A DNA stretch of 64,000 bases from Plasmodium brasilianum (GCF_023973825.1 NC_090127.1:2032501-2096500), one strand, 5' to 3'; positions 34,432 through 48,700 are shown, counted from the first letter of the stretch. Translations and numbers: made by a program. Notes: a model not told the origin generated them from the sequence alone.

Positions 34432-35290
34432 ATTTTTTGTAAAAAAAAATAAAAAAAAAAAACTCAAAGTAGTAATTTTCCTAATTTTGATAAATTTGGT
34501 TTATTCGGTGAATTTGGTTTATTTGGTTTATTTGGTTTATTTGGTTTATTCGGTAAATTTGGTTTATTTGGTTTATTTGGTTTATTTGGTTTATTCGGTA
34601 AATTTGGTTTATTTGGTTTATTTGGTTTATTTGGTTTATTTGGTTTATTTGGTACATTTGGTACATTTGGTACATTTGATAAATTCGACAAAGTTTATCA
34701 TTCTTTCATGAACTTTTTTTTTTTTGTTGTTTAAACTTTTAACATGTATACGCACATATATTATACATATATATATGTATATATACAGACGTATGCATAT
34801 TTATTTATTTTTATTTATTTTTTTTTTTTTTAAAAACCTCTTCATTCATTGACATTTTCGTGGCTTTTATAATTTAATACGCGAGCATATAAAACATGAG
34901 CATATAAAACATGAGCCTATAAAACATGAACATATAAAACATGAGCATATAAAACATGAGCATATAAAACATGAGCCTATAAAACATGAACATTTAAAAC
35001 ATGAGCATATAAAACATGAGCATATAAAACATGAACGTATAAAACATGAACGTATAAAACATGAGCCTATAAAACATGAACGTATAAAACATGAGCCTAT
35101 AAAACATGAGTGCAATCGTTATAATAATACGTACACCATAAAATAAACATCGGTTTTCAAAAATAGTTGATAAGCAAGAGTAGGGATAAGGGAATAATAA
35201 TTACACCTACAGCTACAAATGAAATAACAAGTTGAGCTAATAATAGTTATAAGTGCTACTACGAACATTTGTAGTACTGAATATTTTGTT
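34432..35290. other. Intergenic region with 9-bp and 15-bp arrays
   Basis: Two arrays lie just upstream of the helicase: GGTTTATTT-type 9-base units (34497-34680) and 15-base GAGCATATAAAACAT units with GAGCCT and GAACGT variants (34878-35108). Both are multiples of three and open frames (Pro-Asn-Lys; Cys-Phe-Ile), but no conserved flank supports coding. Confidence 0.7.
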
Positions 35291-36370
35291 ATGAGTAAGC
35301 TAAGCTCTTTTTCACATCGGTACGACCAAGATAATTTTTGCCTTATTAATAATTGCGAATGTTGTAGTTACGTTACCTTTGTGTTGAGAATCCTTTTTTT
35401 TTTTTTTTTTTTTTTTAATTTTGCGATAAAATGTTCGGCGGTATTTGGAAATTTTGTATATAATGAAGTACACGTTTTTACCACTCGGAAGAAAGAGAAA
35501 AAAAGGAAAAAATAGAAACAAAATTGGAATAAAAAAAAAAAAAAAAAGAAAAGAAAAACGAGTTAGCTATTTCGTTTTCACAATATATATCCCTTTTAAA
35601 TAAATTTTCAATAAATATTTGGCTTAACAATTTCATATTTTTTCAAGTAATCGTTATGTGAATTGTGCCCCCTTAGCTGTACATAAATGGGGATGTGTAC
35701 ATATATATATATATATATATTTGCATACATAAATACTTTTATATATATGTCAAACTTGGGGAATGGCTTAAAGAGCTAAATAAACATTATGTACATTTTA
35801 CCTATAGACGAATATCCAATAAAACCTTTTATGTATCAGTTAAAATAGGGAACAAACAGAAAAGATTTTCCCCCCACTTTATAAATATAAAGTCATTTCC
35901 CAATACACTACACACGCCACACGACACACAGGTATAAAAACATGATATACATAAAAATAGAAGAGAACATAAAATTAGCTTAACACACCGTTTGACGAAT
36001 TATAATGGCTTATAAAAGTGTAAATTTTAAAAGATAAACCAAAAATTTTACTTAATAAGTTGATGTGTTTTCAAAAAAGCGTTTATTAATTTTGCTTTAA
36101 CTGCGTTTCGTTATGCTTCGTTTGTTATGCTTCGTTTGTTATGCTTCGTTTGTTATGCTACGTTTGTTATGCTTCGTTTGTTATGCTACGTTTGTTATGC
36201 TTCGTTTGTTATGCTTCGTTTAATTTTGCTTCGTTTGTTATGCTACGTTTGTTATGCTTCGTTTGTTATGCTTCGTTTAATTTTGCTTTTTTTTTTCTTG
36301 TAATTTTCCTTATTACCTTCTTAAGTACACAATTTCTCAACTGTTCAATCAATTTTGCCCTCATATGTGA
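35291..36370 (+). CDS. Three-exon protein, unknown, with hydrophobic N-terminal half
   Basis: Exons 35291-35455, 35677-35931 and 36326-36370, 154 residues. Joins are TTT|GTATAT to CCCCCTTAG|, then ACACAG|GTATAA to CTTCTTAAG|, all phase 0. Exon 1 begins MSKLSSFSHRYDQDNFCLIN, has a Cys cluster (NCECCSY) and a Phe-rich hydrophobic segment encoded by a 23-T run. Exon 2 has a (Tyr-Ile)n stretch from a TA run, then a well-mixed part VKLGEWLKELNKHYVHFTYR and SNKTFYVSVKIGNKQKRF that strongly looks coding. Exon 3 reads YTISQLFNQFCPHM and stop. The second intron holds a 14-base repeat. The number of F and YI residues depends on homopolymer length. Family not recognised. Confidence 0.52.
36115..36285. 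repeat. 14-bp tandem repeat (TTATGCTTCGTTTG)
   Basis: About eleven copies with a TATGCTACG variant and an AATTTTGCTTCG interruption. Under the model above it lies in intron 2 of the gene at 35291. Confidence 0.8.
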
Positions 36371-36693
36371 AGGTAAAAAATGCAGGAGAATAATTGGTTT
36401 TCATTTTAAAAAAAAAGGTTATGTATATTCATAAATACTTGTATATAAACATACATATGCATACTTTTGCGTACACATACGTGTAAATTTTTTATATTTA
36501 AGAATATACATATTTGTTCGTACGCATATATGTTAAAGGTGGGAATAACCATTGCCGATTTTCGTTCATATAATATTCTTAAGCACACATTTTAAAATAT
36601 AGCAAAAAATAAAAAATAATAAAACAAAAAAATAGGAAAAAACTGAATAGGAGAAAAGGGGAATATTATTTTGTTATTCATTCACCCATTATT

Positions 36694-36741
<48 letters not shown>

Positions 36742-36831
36742 CATAAACTTTTTTTTTTTCGTTGTGTCATCATTATTAGCTATGCGTTTCATTTTTATTA
36801 AAGTACAAATGAGCGATATAAATTCCGTACG

Positions 36832-36954
36832 ATGAAAAATTTAATTTGTTTTTATCTTAACAAATATTATTGGTATGGGAGAGGTTATTTAGCTCGTCAT
36901 GTTAATTTCTTTTGTTTTTAGTTGTACCTTATATTCCTTTATTTCATTTCATTC

Positions 36955-36992
<38 letters not shown>

Positions 36993-37161
36993 CTGTTTTG
37001 TGTTAAAATAATTACAGAAAGAGAGATCGTTGTATTGTTCCGTTGATTTGGCGAACTATACCTATTACCATATACATATGCGAACATGTGTATTTTGTAC
37101 AAACATGCGTATAAGCGGTATGTACACGTACAAGCAAACAAATGCAAAAGATAAGGAGTAA
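36832..37161 (+). CDS. Tentative two-exon small protein
   Basis: Exon 1 36832-36900 (MKNLICFYLNKYYWYGRG...ARH) and exon 2 37018-37161 (KERSLYCSVDLANYTYYH..., ending TNAKDKE, stop). The intron of 117 bases has a strong pyrimidine tract and TTACAG acceptor; the donor CAT|GTTAAT is weaker. Phase 0 matches, giving 70 residues. An alternative donor three codons into another frame gives MGE followed by the same exon 2. The distal part of exon 2 uses the ACATATGTG-like sequence typical of spacers here, which lowers confidence. No homologue recognised. Confidence 0.27.
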
Positions 37162-37287
37162 CACTTCAACACGTATATATATGCATGTATATAAGTATGC
37201 ACACGCGCAATTACATTACATTTTTTTAAAACAGTGTATTTCTCTGGGTAACCCAATTTTTATGTATGTTCTTCGCTAATTAGGGTG

Positions 37288-37495
37288 GTTATCTTGTTTT
37301 GTTTTGTTTTATCTTGTTTTGTTTTCATTTATTTTGTTTTGTTTTCATTTATTTTGTTTTGTTTTCATTTATTTTGTTTTGTTTTCATTTATTTTGTTTT
37401 GTTTTCATTTATTTTGTTTTGTTTTCATTTATTTTGTTTTGTTTTTATTTATTTTATTTTGTTTTCATTTATTTTATTTTGTTTAATTTATTTCT
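37288..37495. repeat. 20-bp minisatellite (TTTTGTTTTGTTTTCATTTA)
   Basis: Nine to ten copies. Because 20 is not a multiple of three, all plus-strand frames stay open (FILFCFHLFCFV-like). The array lies between the tentative gene at 36832 and the K+ channel. The following 37496-38246 is the channel's leader and promoter, with poly-A/T tracts and short ACGTAT spacers. Confidence 0.85.
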
Positions 37496-38246
37496 TTGTT
37501 TATTTCTTTTTTTTTTTTTTTTTTATTAACAAGTCATTGGAAGTATACACGTTAATAATATATATGCGTATGCATATGTGTACGTGTATGTATATGTATA
37601 TGAATATGTAATATGTGTATGTATACGTGCACGTTCGTATGCAAGGCACTTTTAACTTGCAGCTATTAGTTTATTAAGCAGTTAACCCACAGACAAACTG
37701 TCTTACAGGGAGGAAGCTCGAATTAGCTATTTTAAAAAAAAAATATATATATAAATACAAGTCCATTTGGATTAGTTGGGCGCAAAATAATAAAAGGCGC
37801 ATAGCAAAATCAAACAATCTAAAAGAAGAAAAATAGCTGGAAATAAATCAGAAAAAGAGAAGCATTTTTTGTGTGTTGAAGCTGATCGTTAATGCTTGTT
37901 TTGACAGAAGAACGTTTGTTTAACCACACATCTACGCAAATGTGCGGAAGTAGAGATGCGCATTTACATAGACAACAGCAATCGCAATAGCAATCGAAAG
38001 TATAAGAGCAAGTACAAACATAGATATATGTTTACGCAACTGCTCTTGTATGTGTACAGGCGTTTCCTTTTACACGTACTGTAATGCACATGCATTGCGC
38101 ACCTACTGCGCTCAACTCCTAGCACATGGACATTCATGTAACTGTTTGGTACTACTCACCTAAGGAACGAAAGGGGTAAAACTAGAAAAGGACAAGTAAT
38201 AAAATTCAAAAATAAACGAATAAGCATCTTTATAAAAAGGATAAAA

Positions 38247-41200
38247 ATGCCCACACAAAGTATGGAAAGGAATAAAGAGATAAATCAAAACGGAACAGAT
38301 AAGGGAAGGAGGGATGACAAAGACGATGGTACGGATGAGAAAGCAAATTTTAAAAAGAATACCAAGAGCACGTATGTGAAAATACTCGATCCTGTGAAAA
38401 AGGAGGTAATAATTTCTTCGGACATATTACAGTTGAATAGAAGTAAAAACGCTAGAGAGACAGATGAAGAGGATGGTGGTAACCACGTTGATAATGGCAG
38501 AAACAAAGTTTTTTATGCTTCATCTAACAAAGAAAAAGATAAAATGAATGTTAACATTACAAGTAAAGGACCTATAAAAGTGGTATATGATACTAGCTTT
38601 AATAAAGATAATCAGACAGACGACCATGAGAAAGAGGAAATAAGAAAAAAAAAGAAAAAAAAAAAAGGGAACAGAAGCAGATGTAGAGGAGGAACAGGAA
38701 GAAGTAGAGTAAACCAGATAAAGTTTTTTAGATTACAGAATTATATATACAAAATATTTACATCAATATTGTGTGTTCTAATTGTTGTTTTAATACTTTA
38801 TGCTTCTATAGATATATCATCTAATTACGGACCCATAATAATTTTGTACATAATATTTTTAGAATTTGGTAGTATGCTAATATCATATATTTTATTGCAA
38901 TTTCCTTTTTTTTATCGAATTATAAAAAATATATTTACCCGAGCTAGAAATGTAAACAAATATTCACATCAGTACAGACCATTATACTATGATAGTCCTA
39001 CGAACAGTGATGATAGAGATTCAATTAGCATAGAACGAGGAAAAAAAAAAAAAAGAAATACGTTTTCCTTTTTCAATTTAAATATGAATAACAAAAGATA
39101 TAGTCTTAAAACTATTTTTACAGCACATAAATCTAACAAGTTTTTGCAAAAAATAGCCGAACAAGAACAGAAGGAGGATGGGTACCAAGAGGGGGTGAAC
39201 ATGAACCATGGAAAAGGTAACACCACTCTCCGTCCTTTTGCTCAGAACACATCTAGGAAGAGAAATGAAGAAGGAGAAAGCGGCATTGTATTTACGGATG
39301 GATATATCAGTAGAGATGCCCCACTAAATGGTACTATAACCAAGCGCATGACTGATCATATGAGAGCCCGAGTAAACGCGCGCGCAAGGGATCGAGGCAG
39401 TGCTCATGCACCGAGTGGTGGTAACTACAAAAGGCAGAGCATATATCTGGACGACTGTAACATGTGGATGAATAACGATTTGAAAAAGGCTAATAAGAGG
39501 AGAAATTTGAATTTGACAAGGTCACTAAGTTTTAACATCCGAGTGAACGAAAGCAACGATATGATGATGAAAGACTCGGCTAGTCTAGATAATATAAAGA
39601 TATTATTAGGACATAGATCTAGTAAATTTATGAGAAATAAAAATAAAATAAAATCGATCAAGTCTTCTATTTATAAGAAATATGTGCCATTAACCTTTGC
39701 TACATCATATAAGGATAACAAGTTGGCACAATTTTTAAAAGCTCATTCAGCAGAGATAAGGTCGTCCAGTTCAAGTGATTACTCAAGTTCGAGTGATGAT
39801 GAGGATGAAACTGGTGGAAGAGGAGCCAAATCGTACAAGAAGATACAAATTTACAAAGCAGTAGAGAACAGAAAAAAAAGTGTGGAAGAAAATTTCATAC
39901 AGAAGAACATAGAATTATATGATAAAAATGAAACCCAGAAAAATTTATATGCAGCTAAAAGTGCATTATTATATAATAATAAGAAAAAAAAAAGAAAAAA
40001 AAAATTCTATGAATTAGCAAGAGGGAAAACAAATCTTCTACGTAAAGTTACTTGTTACAATAATATAAAAAGGATGTTTTATTTTTTTATTAATTATAAT
40101 ATGAAATCATCTAAATCATCAAATAATTTATTTCTCTTCTTTAGAGATGTGTCTTTATATATAAAACATAGGTTTATACATTATATGTCATATGAACCTG
40201 TATGGATTATTGCTATATTAATAAGAATTGTTTTGTGGTGTATTATATGGTTATGGGCAGCTAGCTATATGGAAAGAGAACCAAAAAATTATCAGATAAC
40301 TGAATGGAAGATGAAAAACGTTCCATCCATATATGGTTATATAGAATGTACATTCCAGTGGTGTGGTGTATTTGATTATTTATTTGGTTTATATTTTTCC
40401 AATAATAAATTGAAGTATATTTTTTCTTTTTTTTCTTTGATTGATTTTATTACTACTCCTATATCTTCATTTATTATGAATTTCTTCTGTCATAATAATT
40501 ATAATCAGAATTATTGGTTTCTAATATTAGGCCCTCTTCGATTTTTAAGATTAGTACGAGCTGAGAGTACCATAAGTTCATGCTTTTTTTGGTTAAGTGA
40601 TGTAAAAATTATAATCATAGGTATAATCATTTTAGCTTTGGCCATTTTGTTTACCTTTTCAGGAATTATGTATATACTAGAAGCACCAGATATAGAAAGA
40701 GATTTTGTAACTCCTCTAGATTTCGTATATTTCGGGGTTATAACCATGTCTACTGTAGGGTACGGTGATTATACACCTGTCACAGCAGCAGGTAAGAACT
40801 TAACGATGTTTATAATTATTATATGTATAAGTTTTGTTGGAGCACAATTTAAAAGATTAAAAGAAACGATGTTTAGCCCTAAGACAGTTATGGGTATAAT
40901 ACCTAAACAAGATGATGACTACATTTTGATACTAGGACCAGTCAGTCCAACTCAGTTGTTATATATATGCAAAGGTATAAATAATAGTTTTCCAAATTCA
41001 GTGGAATCTATATTTATATTTACACCTTTACCAGTTATAATATATCGATATGTATATGGAAGTATTGTAAAAAATACGAATATAAAGGTATGTATTAATG
41101 GAGGAAATGAATGTTTCATCTGTCCAAGTATTATCTACGATGCTGTTATTAATGCTAGAGCTTTGTACATACTGAATAATGTAGATTCGGAAAAATATAC

Positions 41201-44200
41201 ATTACTATATCAACAAATATTTTTAGCTAGTAATAATCTTAACTTTAGTAATCATAACCCAAACCAAAGGATAAATCCAGATGATATTTTGCACAATAAA
41301 ATTATGAATAAATGCTCTAGAGAAAAAACGAAAAAGTGGAAATATACAGACATATTATCAGATTATAAAAATGAAATAAATAAAAACAATATGCTTAATC
41401 TAGAAATGAATATTAATATAAATGATTCTTATTTTGTTAGAGAAAAAGATGATCAAGAATGTCTTTTACGATTTATTGGAGCATATAACATATGCAACAC
41501 TGTCATACCGACTACTTTGCAGCTGTCTAATAATACTTATGAAAATCTCATTAAATCAATGAATGTGTACAATTATCTGAGTATGGAAGAATTAAAATAT
41601 GCTCTACTAGCGAAAAGTATTAATTGTAAAGGTCTTTTCTTTCTTATTATTAATTTTTTTTATAAACCTAAAGCAGTGAAAAGTTTGAAGAAATACATAA
41701 TCGATCTGAAGCTACTAATGTATAACCGCATTTTGAAAAGAAAGAACAGGAAAAAAATGAAAAATGGGGAAATTAAAATAAACAAATTTAGTGAAATTTC
41801 ATCTTCAAGTTCTGAGGAGGGTATGTATGTCGATATCGTTTCTCTATTGAAGCAAAACCAAAGGGCGGGTAACTCCCAACAAGAAATCGACCATTCTGAG
41901 GAGCAGGGCCGATCTAACACATGGCGTCAAAATGTTAGCGGCAGTAAAGTTGGACAAGATAGTAATAAGCATAACATGAATAGCACAAAAAGGAGCAATA
42001 ACGTGGAGAGGCACAACGACAACTACGAGTCTAATAGCAGTGAACTAGAGAATGGAAGGAGGAACAATAATGTAGTGATCAATAAAAGTATAGATACAAA
42101 CAAGAATGATATGTTCTTCTTAAATTCCATGGAAGATATGAGTGCATCGCAAAATTTGACATATAAGAGTTATGGCAATATGCTAGAGAAAGTTAGCTTA
42201 AACATGTACTACTACTTAGAAGGATTGAAGTATAATATATATAGATTCCAATTTCCAGAATGTATGAGAGGTTTTTTATTTCAAACCGCATCTGAATATT
42301 TCTATCAGAAGTATAGTGCTTTTCTAATTGGTATTATAACTATGAATAAAGAGATATTTCTTAACCCAGTGGATTATATCATAGGAGAAGAAAACAAATA
42401 CTACTATACGTCAGCCTTTTCAGGAATAATATTAACAACTAGTTTGGACAACTTAATAAAACTGTCTTCTATCAAATCCATTTCAAAGAAAGTCTATGAA
42501 TATAACGATAGGAGAATCAGCGAAAAGTTTAAGGCCGTGAGAAAGGTGGGAAGGAATGGGGCCGGCGCAAATGGAACTCCTAGTAACAATAGAACGCCTA
42601 GTAACAATGGAACTCCTAGTAACAATGGAACTCCTAGTAACAATGGGGCTCCTAGTAACAGTGGAGCTTCCATCGGAAAGGATGGAAGGAGCAAAATGGA
42701 TAACGAAGTAGATATGAAGAATGAGATAAGCAAGAACGACGAAAGTTTAGCTGATATTTCCAACTACTCAAGTAGCATGTCCACAAATAGTGACATCGAT
42801 AATACGAATAGTGATGATGAGGATACAAATGAAAGCAGTAACGATACTGATAACTCTGGAATTGAAAAAGCTGCAAAAAATTCAAATTTACTGTATAATT
42901 TTTTTTTAGGTGTATATGAAGTAGATAATTACATATCTGCATATAGAGATATTTTCACAGAGAAGAGTAAACCACTGTTACTAGTGTGCGGTTGGCCGGA
43001 TAATATTCACATACTCTTTAAACATTTAAAAATTAATTTGTATGGTTCGGTCAATTCGAAAGGGAAGGGAACAAACAGGAAGAGCAGAAGGAAGGGAGAA
43101 ATGAAGAGGGAAGAAACACACCAAGGGAAGCGCGAAAGGAACGATGGGAACCAAAGGAGGAGCATAAAGTATAACATTATCATATTATCGTTACATGTTC
43201 CTAAGTTTAACTACGAAAATGACCTTTTCTATTTTTCAAACAATATTGCGTTTATTAGAGGATCGGCCATGAATAGCACAAATTTGATACAAGCAGGTAT
43301 ATTTTATGCTAAGAGAATAATTATACTGAACGCTAATCACAGCTTGTTCATCGATAAAGATGCGTACAGAATAGACAATGAAGTAATTATTATAAAGAAT
43401 ATGGTGTATCAGTTATATAGTAATATATTTAAAAATAGGAATAATTATATGGAATTAATAAAAAGAATATTTAAGAAAGAATATCGAGATGAAAATATTA
43501 ATGAGAAAATTTTTGCACACGAAATTCCACAGAATATAAAAGAATTAATGAAAGTTGACACATGCTGTTCATCATCGAATTATGATTCATCTAATAGTGG
43601 ATATATACTTAAAAAAAAAGAAAAAAAAAATTTTAACATTTTTAGTGTTAATAAAAACCCATATTTAATTTGTTTAATTAAAAATTCTGAAAGTTTAGAA
43701 TATATTGATGGAAGTATTAATTTATCTTATGAAAATTATAACGATAATGAAAAAATGAACAAAATATGGGAAAACTGTGGTGAGTATATATACACATTTG
43801 AACTTGTATCGGCAAATATATTCGTGGATGAAATGCTACACAATTTAGTTTGTTTCTCATTACCAATAAGTAAATATGCAATTGAATACTCAGTAATTTA
43901 TTCACTTATTGGAATTAATATTAATGAATATTCCAAAAATGCCAAAACGTTTCATAAAAATTTAAAACTTAGTACAGGGCATGTGTTTCTTATTCCAATT
44001 CCATCTTACTTTTATAAAAAAAGCTTTTATAAATGCTTCTCCTACTTCTTGCATAACAAGCAGTGTTTGTGTATTGGAATTTTACGGCATATGGACATTT
44101 CTCCCCTGTGCAGCAAATCCAGGAAACTATTCCTCCTTTCCTGTCCCGCGCGCACCATGAAAATTGAGCGTTATGACCAGGTTTGGAAAAAAAAAAAAAA

Positions 44201-44212
44201 AAAAAAAAAAAA

Positions 44213-44243
<31 letters not shown>

Positions 44244-44279
44244 AAATACAACAAAGTAAATCATAATGCAACAATGTGA
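38247..44279 (+). CDS. Potassium channel with RCK-like domains (Plasmodium K1)
   Basis: Single frame of 2,010 codons. Hydrophobic helices lie near residues 165-230 and 650-800, including an S4-like [10 protein letters not shown]. The pore loop has the selectivity filter TVGYGD at residues 836-841 within [20 protein letters not shown], followed by the inner helix [18 protein letters not shown]. The cytosolic region has Rossmann-like strands ([20 protein letters not shown]; later [18 protein letters not shown]) resembling tandem RCK domains of BK-type channels. Long Asn/Ser/Lys insertions include an NNGTPS repeat (42570-42660). It would conduct K+ across the parasite plasma or host-cell membrane. 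The last 35 residues (poly-Lys then Tyr-Ile) come from an A run and TA run; a GACCAG|GTTTGG site at 44181 suggests the true end is spliced or lies close by. Confidence 0.93.
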
Positions 44280-45743
44280 AAAATAGTACATCAAAGTAAA
44301 ACATAGTATAGCAAAATAAAACAAAACAAAACAGAAAATATTCTGAAATACCGAACAGCCGAAATAAACTCGCAAAGGGCCTGAACAAGCAAAATGCGCA
44401 AAAAAGAAAAAGAAATATATATGAAATAAAATTGGCATAAATTTTATAAAAAGCAGTAAAAGCGGAAATGTAAAAAATAAAAAAAAAATTGCAGAAATTG
44501 TGAAGAGGCAACGAAAATAACCATACCACCAAAAATGAATAATTAAATGATAATAACATGACTCGGCAATAATTTATGTACATGCAATAATAATTATTAC
44601 TATTATTATTACATAATTGTAAATCTTACAAACGATTTTTAATTTTTTATTTTTGAGGTTATAATTAATTTTCTTTTTTTTCTTTTTTCTTTTTTCTTTT
44701 TTCCCATCCATTTAGGCTTACGTAATTGCGTACAACATGAGATAATAATTTTTTTTTTTTTTTTTTGATGAAAAAGAGAAGGGGTAAATTAGAATGGATA
44801 TGAAATGTTAAGGGGGCGAATTCGTTAAAGGGATAACATAAATAAATAAGCAAGCGTGCGAATGTGTAAACGTGCAAAGGTACGTACAGGTGGACTTCTG
44901 AACGTATGAATACGAAAGAGTAGTAAACCAAATGGACGTGAAAACAACGAACGGATGAATTCTTTCATCAAATTGTGCAGTACCCAATTCACAGTGATAA
45001 AACTGCTTGTAAAATTTTATGTGTCATAACAAAATACACATCGTCCAAATTAGTGATGTATATAATTTTTAAATTTTCATTAGCGTAAGGGGAACAAGAA
45101 AAACAATTTGTGCGATAATATCTACTTATGTTTTGCTGTATATGATTTTAATTTCTTTTTTAAAAACCTCTTTTTTATTTTTTTTGATTCATTTTGAACT
45201 CTTTTTTTTATTCTTTATTTTTTATTTTTTTATTTTAAATATTTCTTTTAATGGTAAAAATGCGTAAAGGGAAAGTGATACACATTTTTTAACATATGTA
45301 TATATTCCCCATCTAGCGTATATATATATTCTCCTTTTTGTATATATATATATATATTCCCCGTTTTGTACATATATATATATCATCCCCGTTTTGTACA
45401 TATATATATATCATCCCCGTTTTGTACATATATATATATATCATCCCCTTTTTGCATATATATATATGCCCCTTTTAGCCGCTATATATTCCCATTTTTG
45501 TCAAAAGAATTATAAAATAATTTACCCATCTCCTCATTTTACTGTGTAATTTCTGAATTTGTTCATGTTTTTATTTTTACTTTTTTTAAAAACAAAACCA
45601 AGGTTGTCTTAACCTTCAAAAAAAAAAAAAAAAAAAAAAAAAGAAAGAACAGTTTTCTTTGTCTGTATCATTATTTTATATTTTCGTAAAACTTTTTAAT
45701 TTTATATAAAATAGCAATAAAAAAAAAAAAAATAATAATAAAA
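44280..45743. other. Intergenic region downstream of the K+ channel
   Basis: A/T rich. It contains about five copies of a CCCCGTTTTGTACATATATA unit (45305-45480) and an A run at 45618-45641. No exon or stable hairpin was noticed. Confidence 0.55.
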
Positions 45744-48700
45744 ATGATCAATTTGCGCAAAAATATCTTAAATAGAATAAAAAAATTTTACAAAAATATT
45801 ACCAGCAATGTTGTTATATTTTGCACTAATTTAATGTTTTACAATTTTGATGATGATTTGATATGTACTTTAATTAAGACTTATACGAATATATTAAAAA
45901 AATTTGAAGAAAATAAAGTGAATGTGTACGATGAGTATTTTATAATTTTTAATTACGTTACTTTTTCCTATTTGAATTTTCTTCTTTCTGAATTTGATCA
46001 AAGGAATTCATATCTTTTTCATATTCCCCATGACTTTAACACGGCATTGTTTATCCCTTCTGGTAGGGAAAAACGGAAAAAGTCTATTTCCAGTGAAATG
46101 AAAAAGGTAGGAATATGCAGGTGTACTAGAAATAAACTACTAACTGGTATGCAAGCTAGATCAACTATTAGTTGTCACTGTTCTGCATTCGGTAAAAAAG
46201 AAAAGTACTGGACTGAAAAAAAATGTATACATTTTAGAAAAAAAGATACTCCTAGGTTTGCAACTGTGAGGGAGAGTTCTCCACCGTGTAACAATGACTC
46301 TGTCATCTACAATTATACAAGAAATGTAAACAGTAGAAACTACTACAGTGGGAGTTGTACTCGTCACAGATCCGGTGTTTATAGGCACAGGAAGTGTGCT
46401 TCTTATCGTCATAATGGAAGAAGTTTCAATGATTGTAACTGCGGTATGGACTGTGGGAGGAACCGCATAATGGACAACGAGATAGCGATCGCCGATAATG
46501 TCTATCCCTTCAGTGATAATTCCGCCTATGCTAGGAAGCCAAACGTGTGTATACATAATCATTCTTCCGAAGGGTGTAAAAATTGTCATACAATTGCATG
46601 TACACGTTCAGGACAAAAGCGATTTATTAAGGAGTTGAAAATTTTGTGCACACACGTATACTATTGGAAATGTCTCTCTGAGTTACATATAAAATGCAAA
46701 AGAGTTGGTAATACATATGAAAAAAAAAATATATACTTTGATATATACAAAAATGTATATAATTTGTTCAAACGTATGAATAATATGCATCGGGAAAATT
46801 TAAAACGGATGAGCAGAAAAAAAGAGAAATTATCCATTACTCATAATAATGAAATGGAAAATATTATAAATGAAAATGTAAGAGAAAATGTAATCGGAAA
46901 AATAAATAAAAAAGATGAATCCTATCAGCAAAAAATTAACGACATGGTTTACAAACACATAGCCGAGAAAGAAGCGTTAAGTAGACATATAGACCATGAA
47001 CTAAGCGTAATGCAACATATTAATTTGAAGGAGTATAAAGAGAATATCTTATACATTTTTAATATTATAAGGAGTAAGAAAAACGTGTTATCGTTACCCC
47101 CTTTGCCAACAGAAGGAGATAAAAGGAGTCTACTTACGGGAAAAAAAAAAGAAAAAAAAAAAAAAAGCAAAGTCAGTGGGGTGCAATATGAACCGTATAA
47201 CGAGCAAAATAAGAGTAAACATTTTGCATACATATTAAATTATTTTAATTTTTTTTTTTTATATAAATTAATGAGAAGCAAAATGAATGTACTGAGTTAT
47301 TTACACCTTCACATGAACAGTTCCCAATATGATACCCTCAAGGTGTCCATTATATTTAGTTTAGGTGACCCACATAATTTGTTTGAGCGTCACAACAAAA
47401 ATAACGTCAAATTAAAAAAAAAATTTCTGAACACGTTAAGAAGTATGTGTAATAGTGTTCATTATACTTATGGGAATAGAAATGAGATTACCATGGATGA
47501 ACAGCATCCTAGTTATTATGCTAACAAATTTGTGGAGCAAAATGGTGAAAGCATTAGCGAAGAGAACTCTTATAGGGGAAGCATGTTCCATTATAAGAAT
47601 GATCAAATAGAACCATCAGTCATTAAGAACAACAACCCCACGGGTGGTAGTAACGGTAGGAACAAAAATAGTGGAAACTGTGAGGAAAGAAACAGTAGTA
47701 ACAATATTAGTAATAGTAGTAGTAACCGCGCAGGTGTGGGTAAGTTAGCTGTAGAGAAATATAAATGCTCCAAATACTTTAATGCAAATGGCCAATTCAG
47801 AAAGAGTAGTAGAGAAAAAAAAGAGGAATTTTTCTTAAAAAAAAGCTATTGTAGTACGTACAAATTTTTAAGAGAAGATTCCATTCGCTTTTTAAAAATG
47901 CAAACATACAACTATGACAATGACAAAATTAGATTAAACGAGTTAAGTTTAAAGGAGAAAAAACTTAATGGACTAATACTTTATATTAATGAAAATATAA
48001 CAAACTGCTCTAAACAGAATATATACAAAAATCTCTTTAATATCAGTTTATCAAGAACAGATTTTATATTTCCCAGTGTGATTGACCAATTAGACTTGAC
48101 TAAACTTATCCAAAAATGTAGTGCTCCTTATAGATGCTCTTTTGAAAAAAAAAAAAAAAAAATTTCACAACACGAATGATTGCAAAAACGATTGCAAAAA
48201 CGATTGCAAGAATGACTGCAAGAATGACTGCAAAAACGATTGCAAGAATGACTGCAAGAATTATTACCCAAATGAGGAAAAAGATTCTTTTTGCTTAGAT
48301 CAGAATATCTTTTTTTCATCCTTTGGAAATATTATCATAACAAGACACAAAAACTTAAAAGTAGCAATGAACGGAAATAATTTAAAGGTACACCGACAAA
48401 TGAAGGTATTCCAAGGTATGGGTTGTTACGAAGATACGGAAGACCTAGTTGGCGGAAAAGAAAAAATCAACAATGGCTTTTCTAGCACAACTACGTCCAA
48501 AAATGGTGCTAGTGGAAGTAATAGTAGTATTGATAGTAGTATTGGTGGTAATAGTGGTGGTAATAGTGGTGGTAATAGTGGTGGTAATAGTGGTGGTAAT
48601 AGTGGTGGTAGTAGTGGTGGTAGTAGTGGTGGAAGATGTGCTCCTGCTAATGCCGCTAGTAGAAGCTCTATTCGTTGTGGTGATACACGGCAGAGAATCC

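Noticed and set aside
34867..35115. 82-codon Cys-Phe-Ile repeat ORF on the minus strand
   Set aside because: Pure 15-bp satellite; no non-repeat protein segment attached.
37285..37611. Phe/Leu/Cys-rich membrane-like ORFs
   Set aside because: A 20-bp satellite opens all plus frames; no splice or start support.
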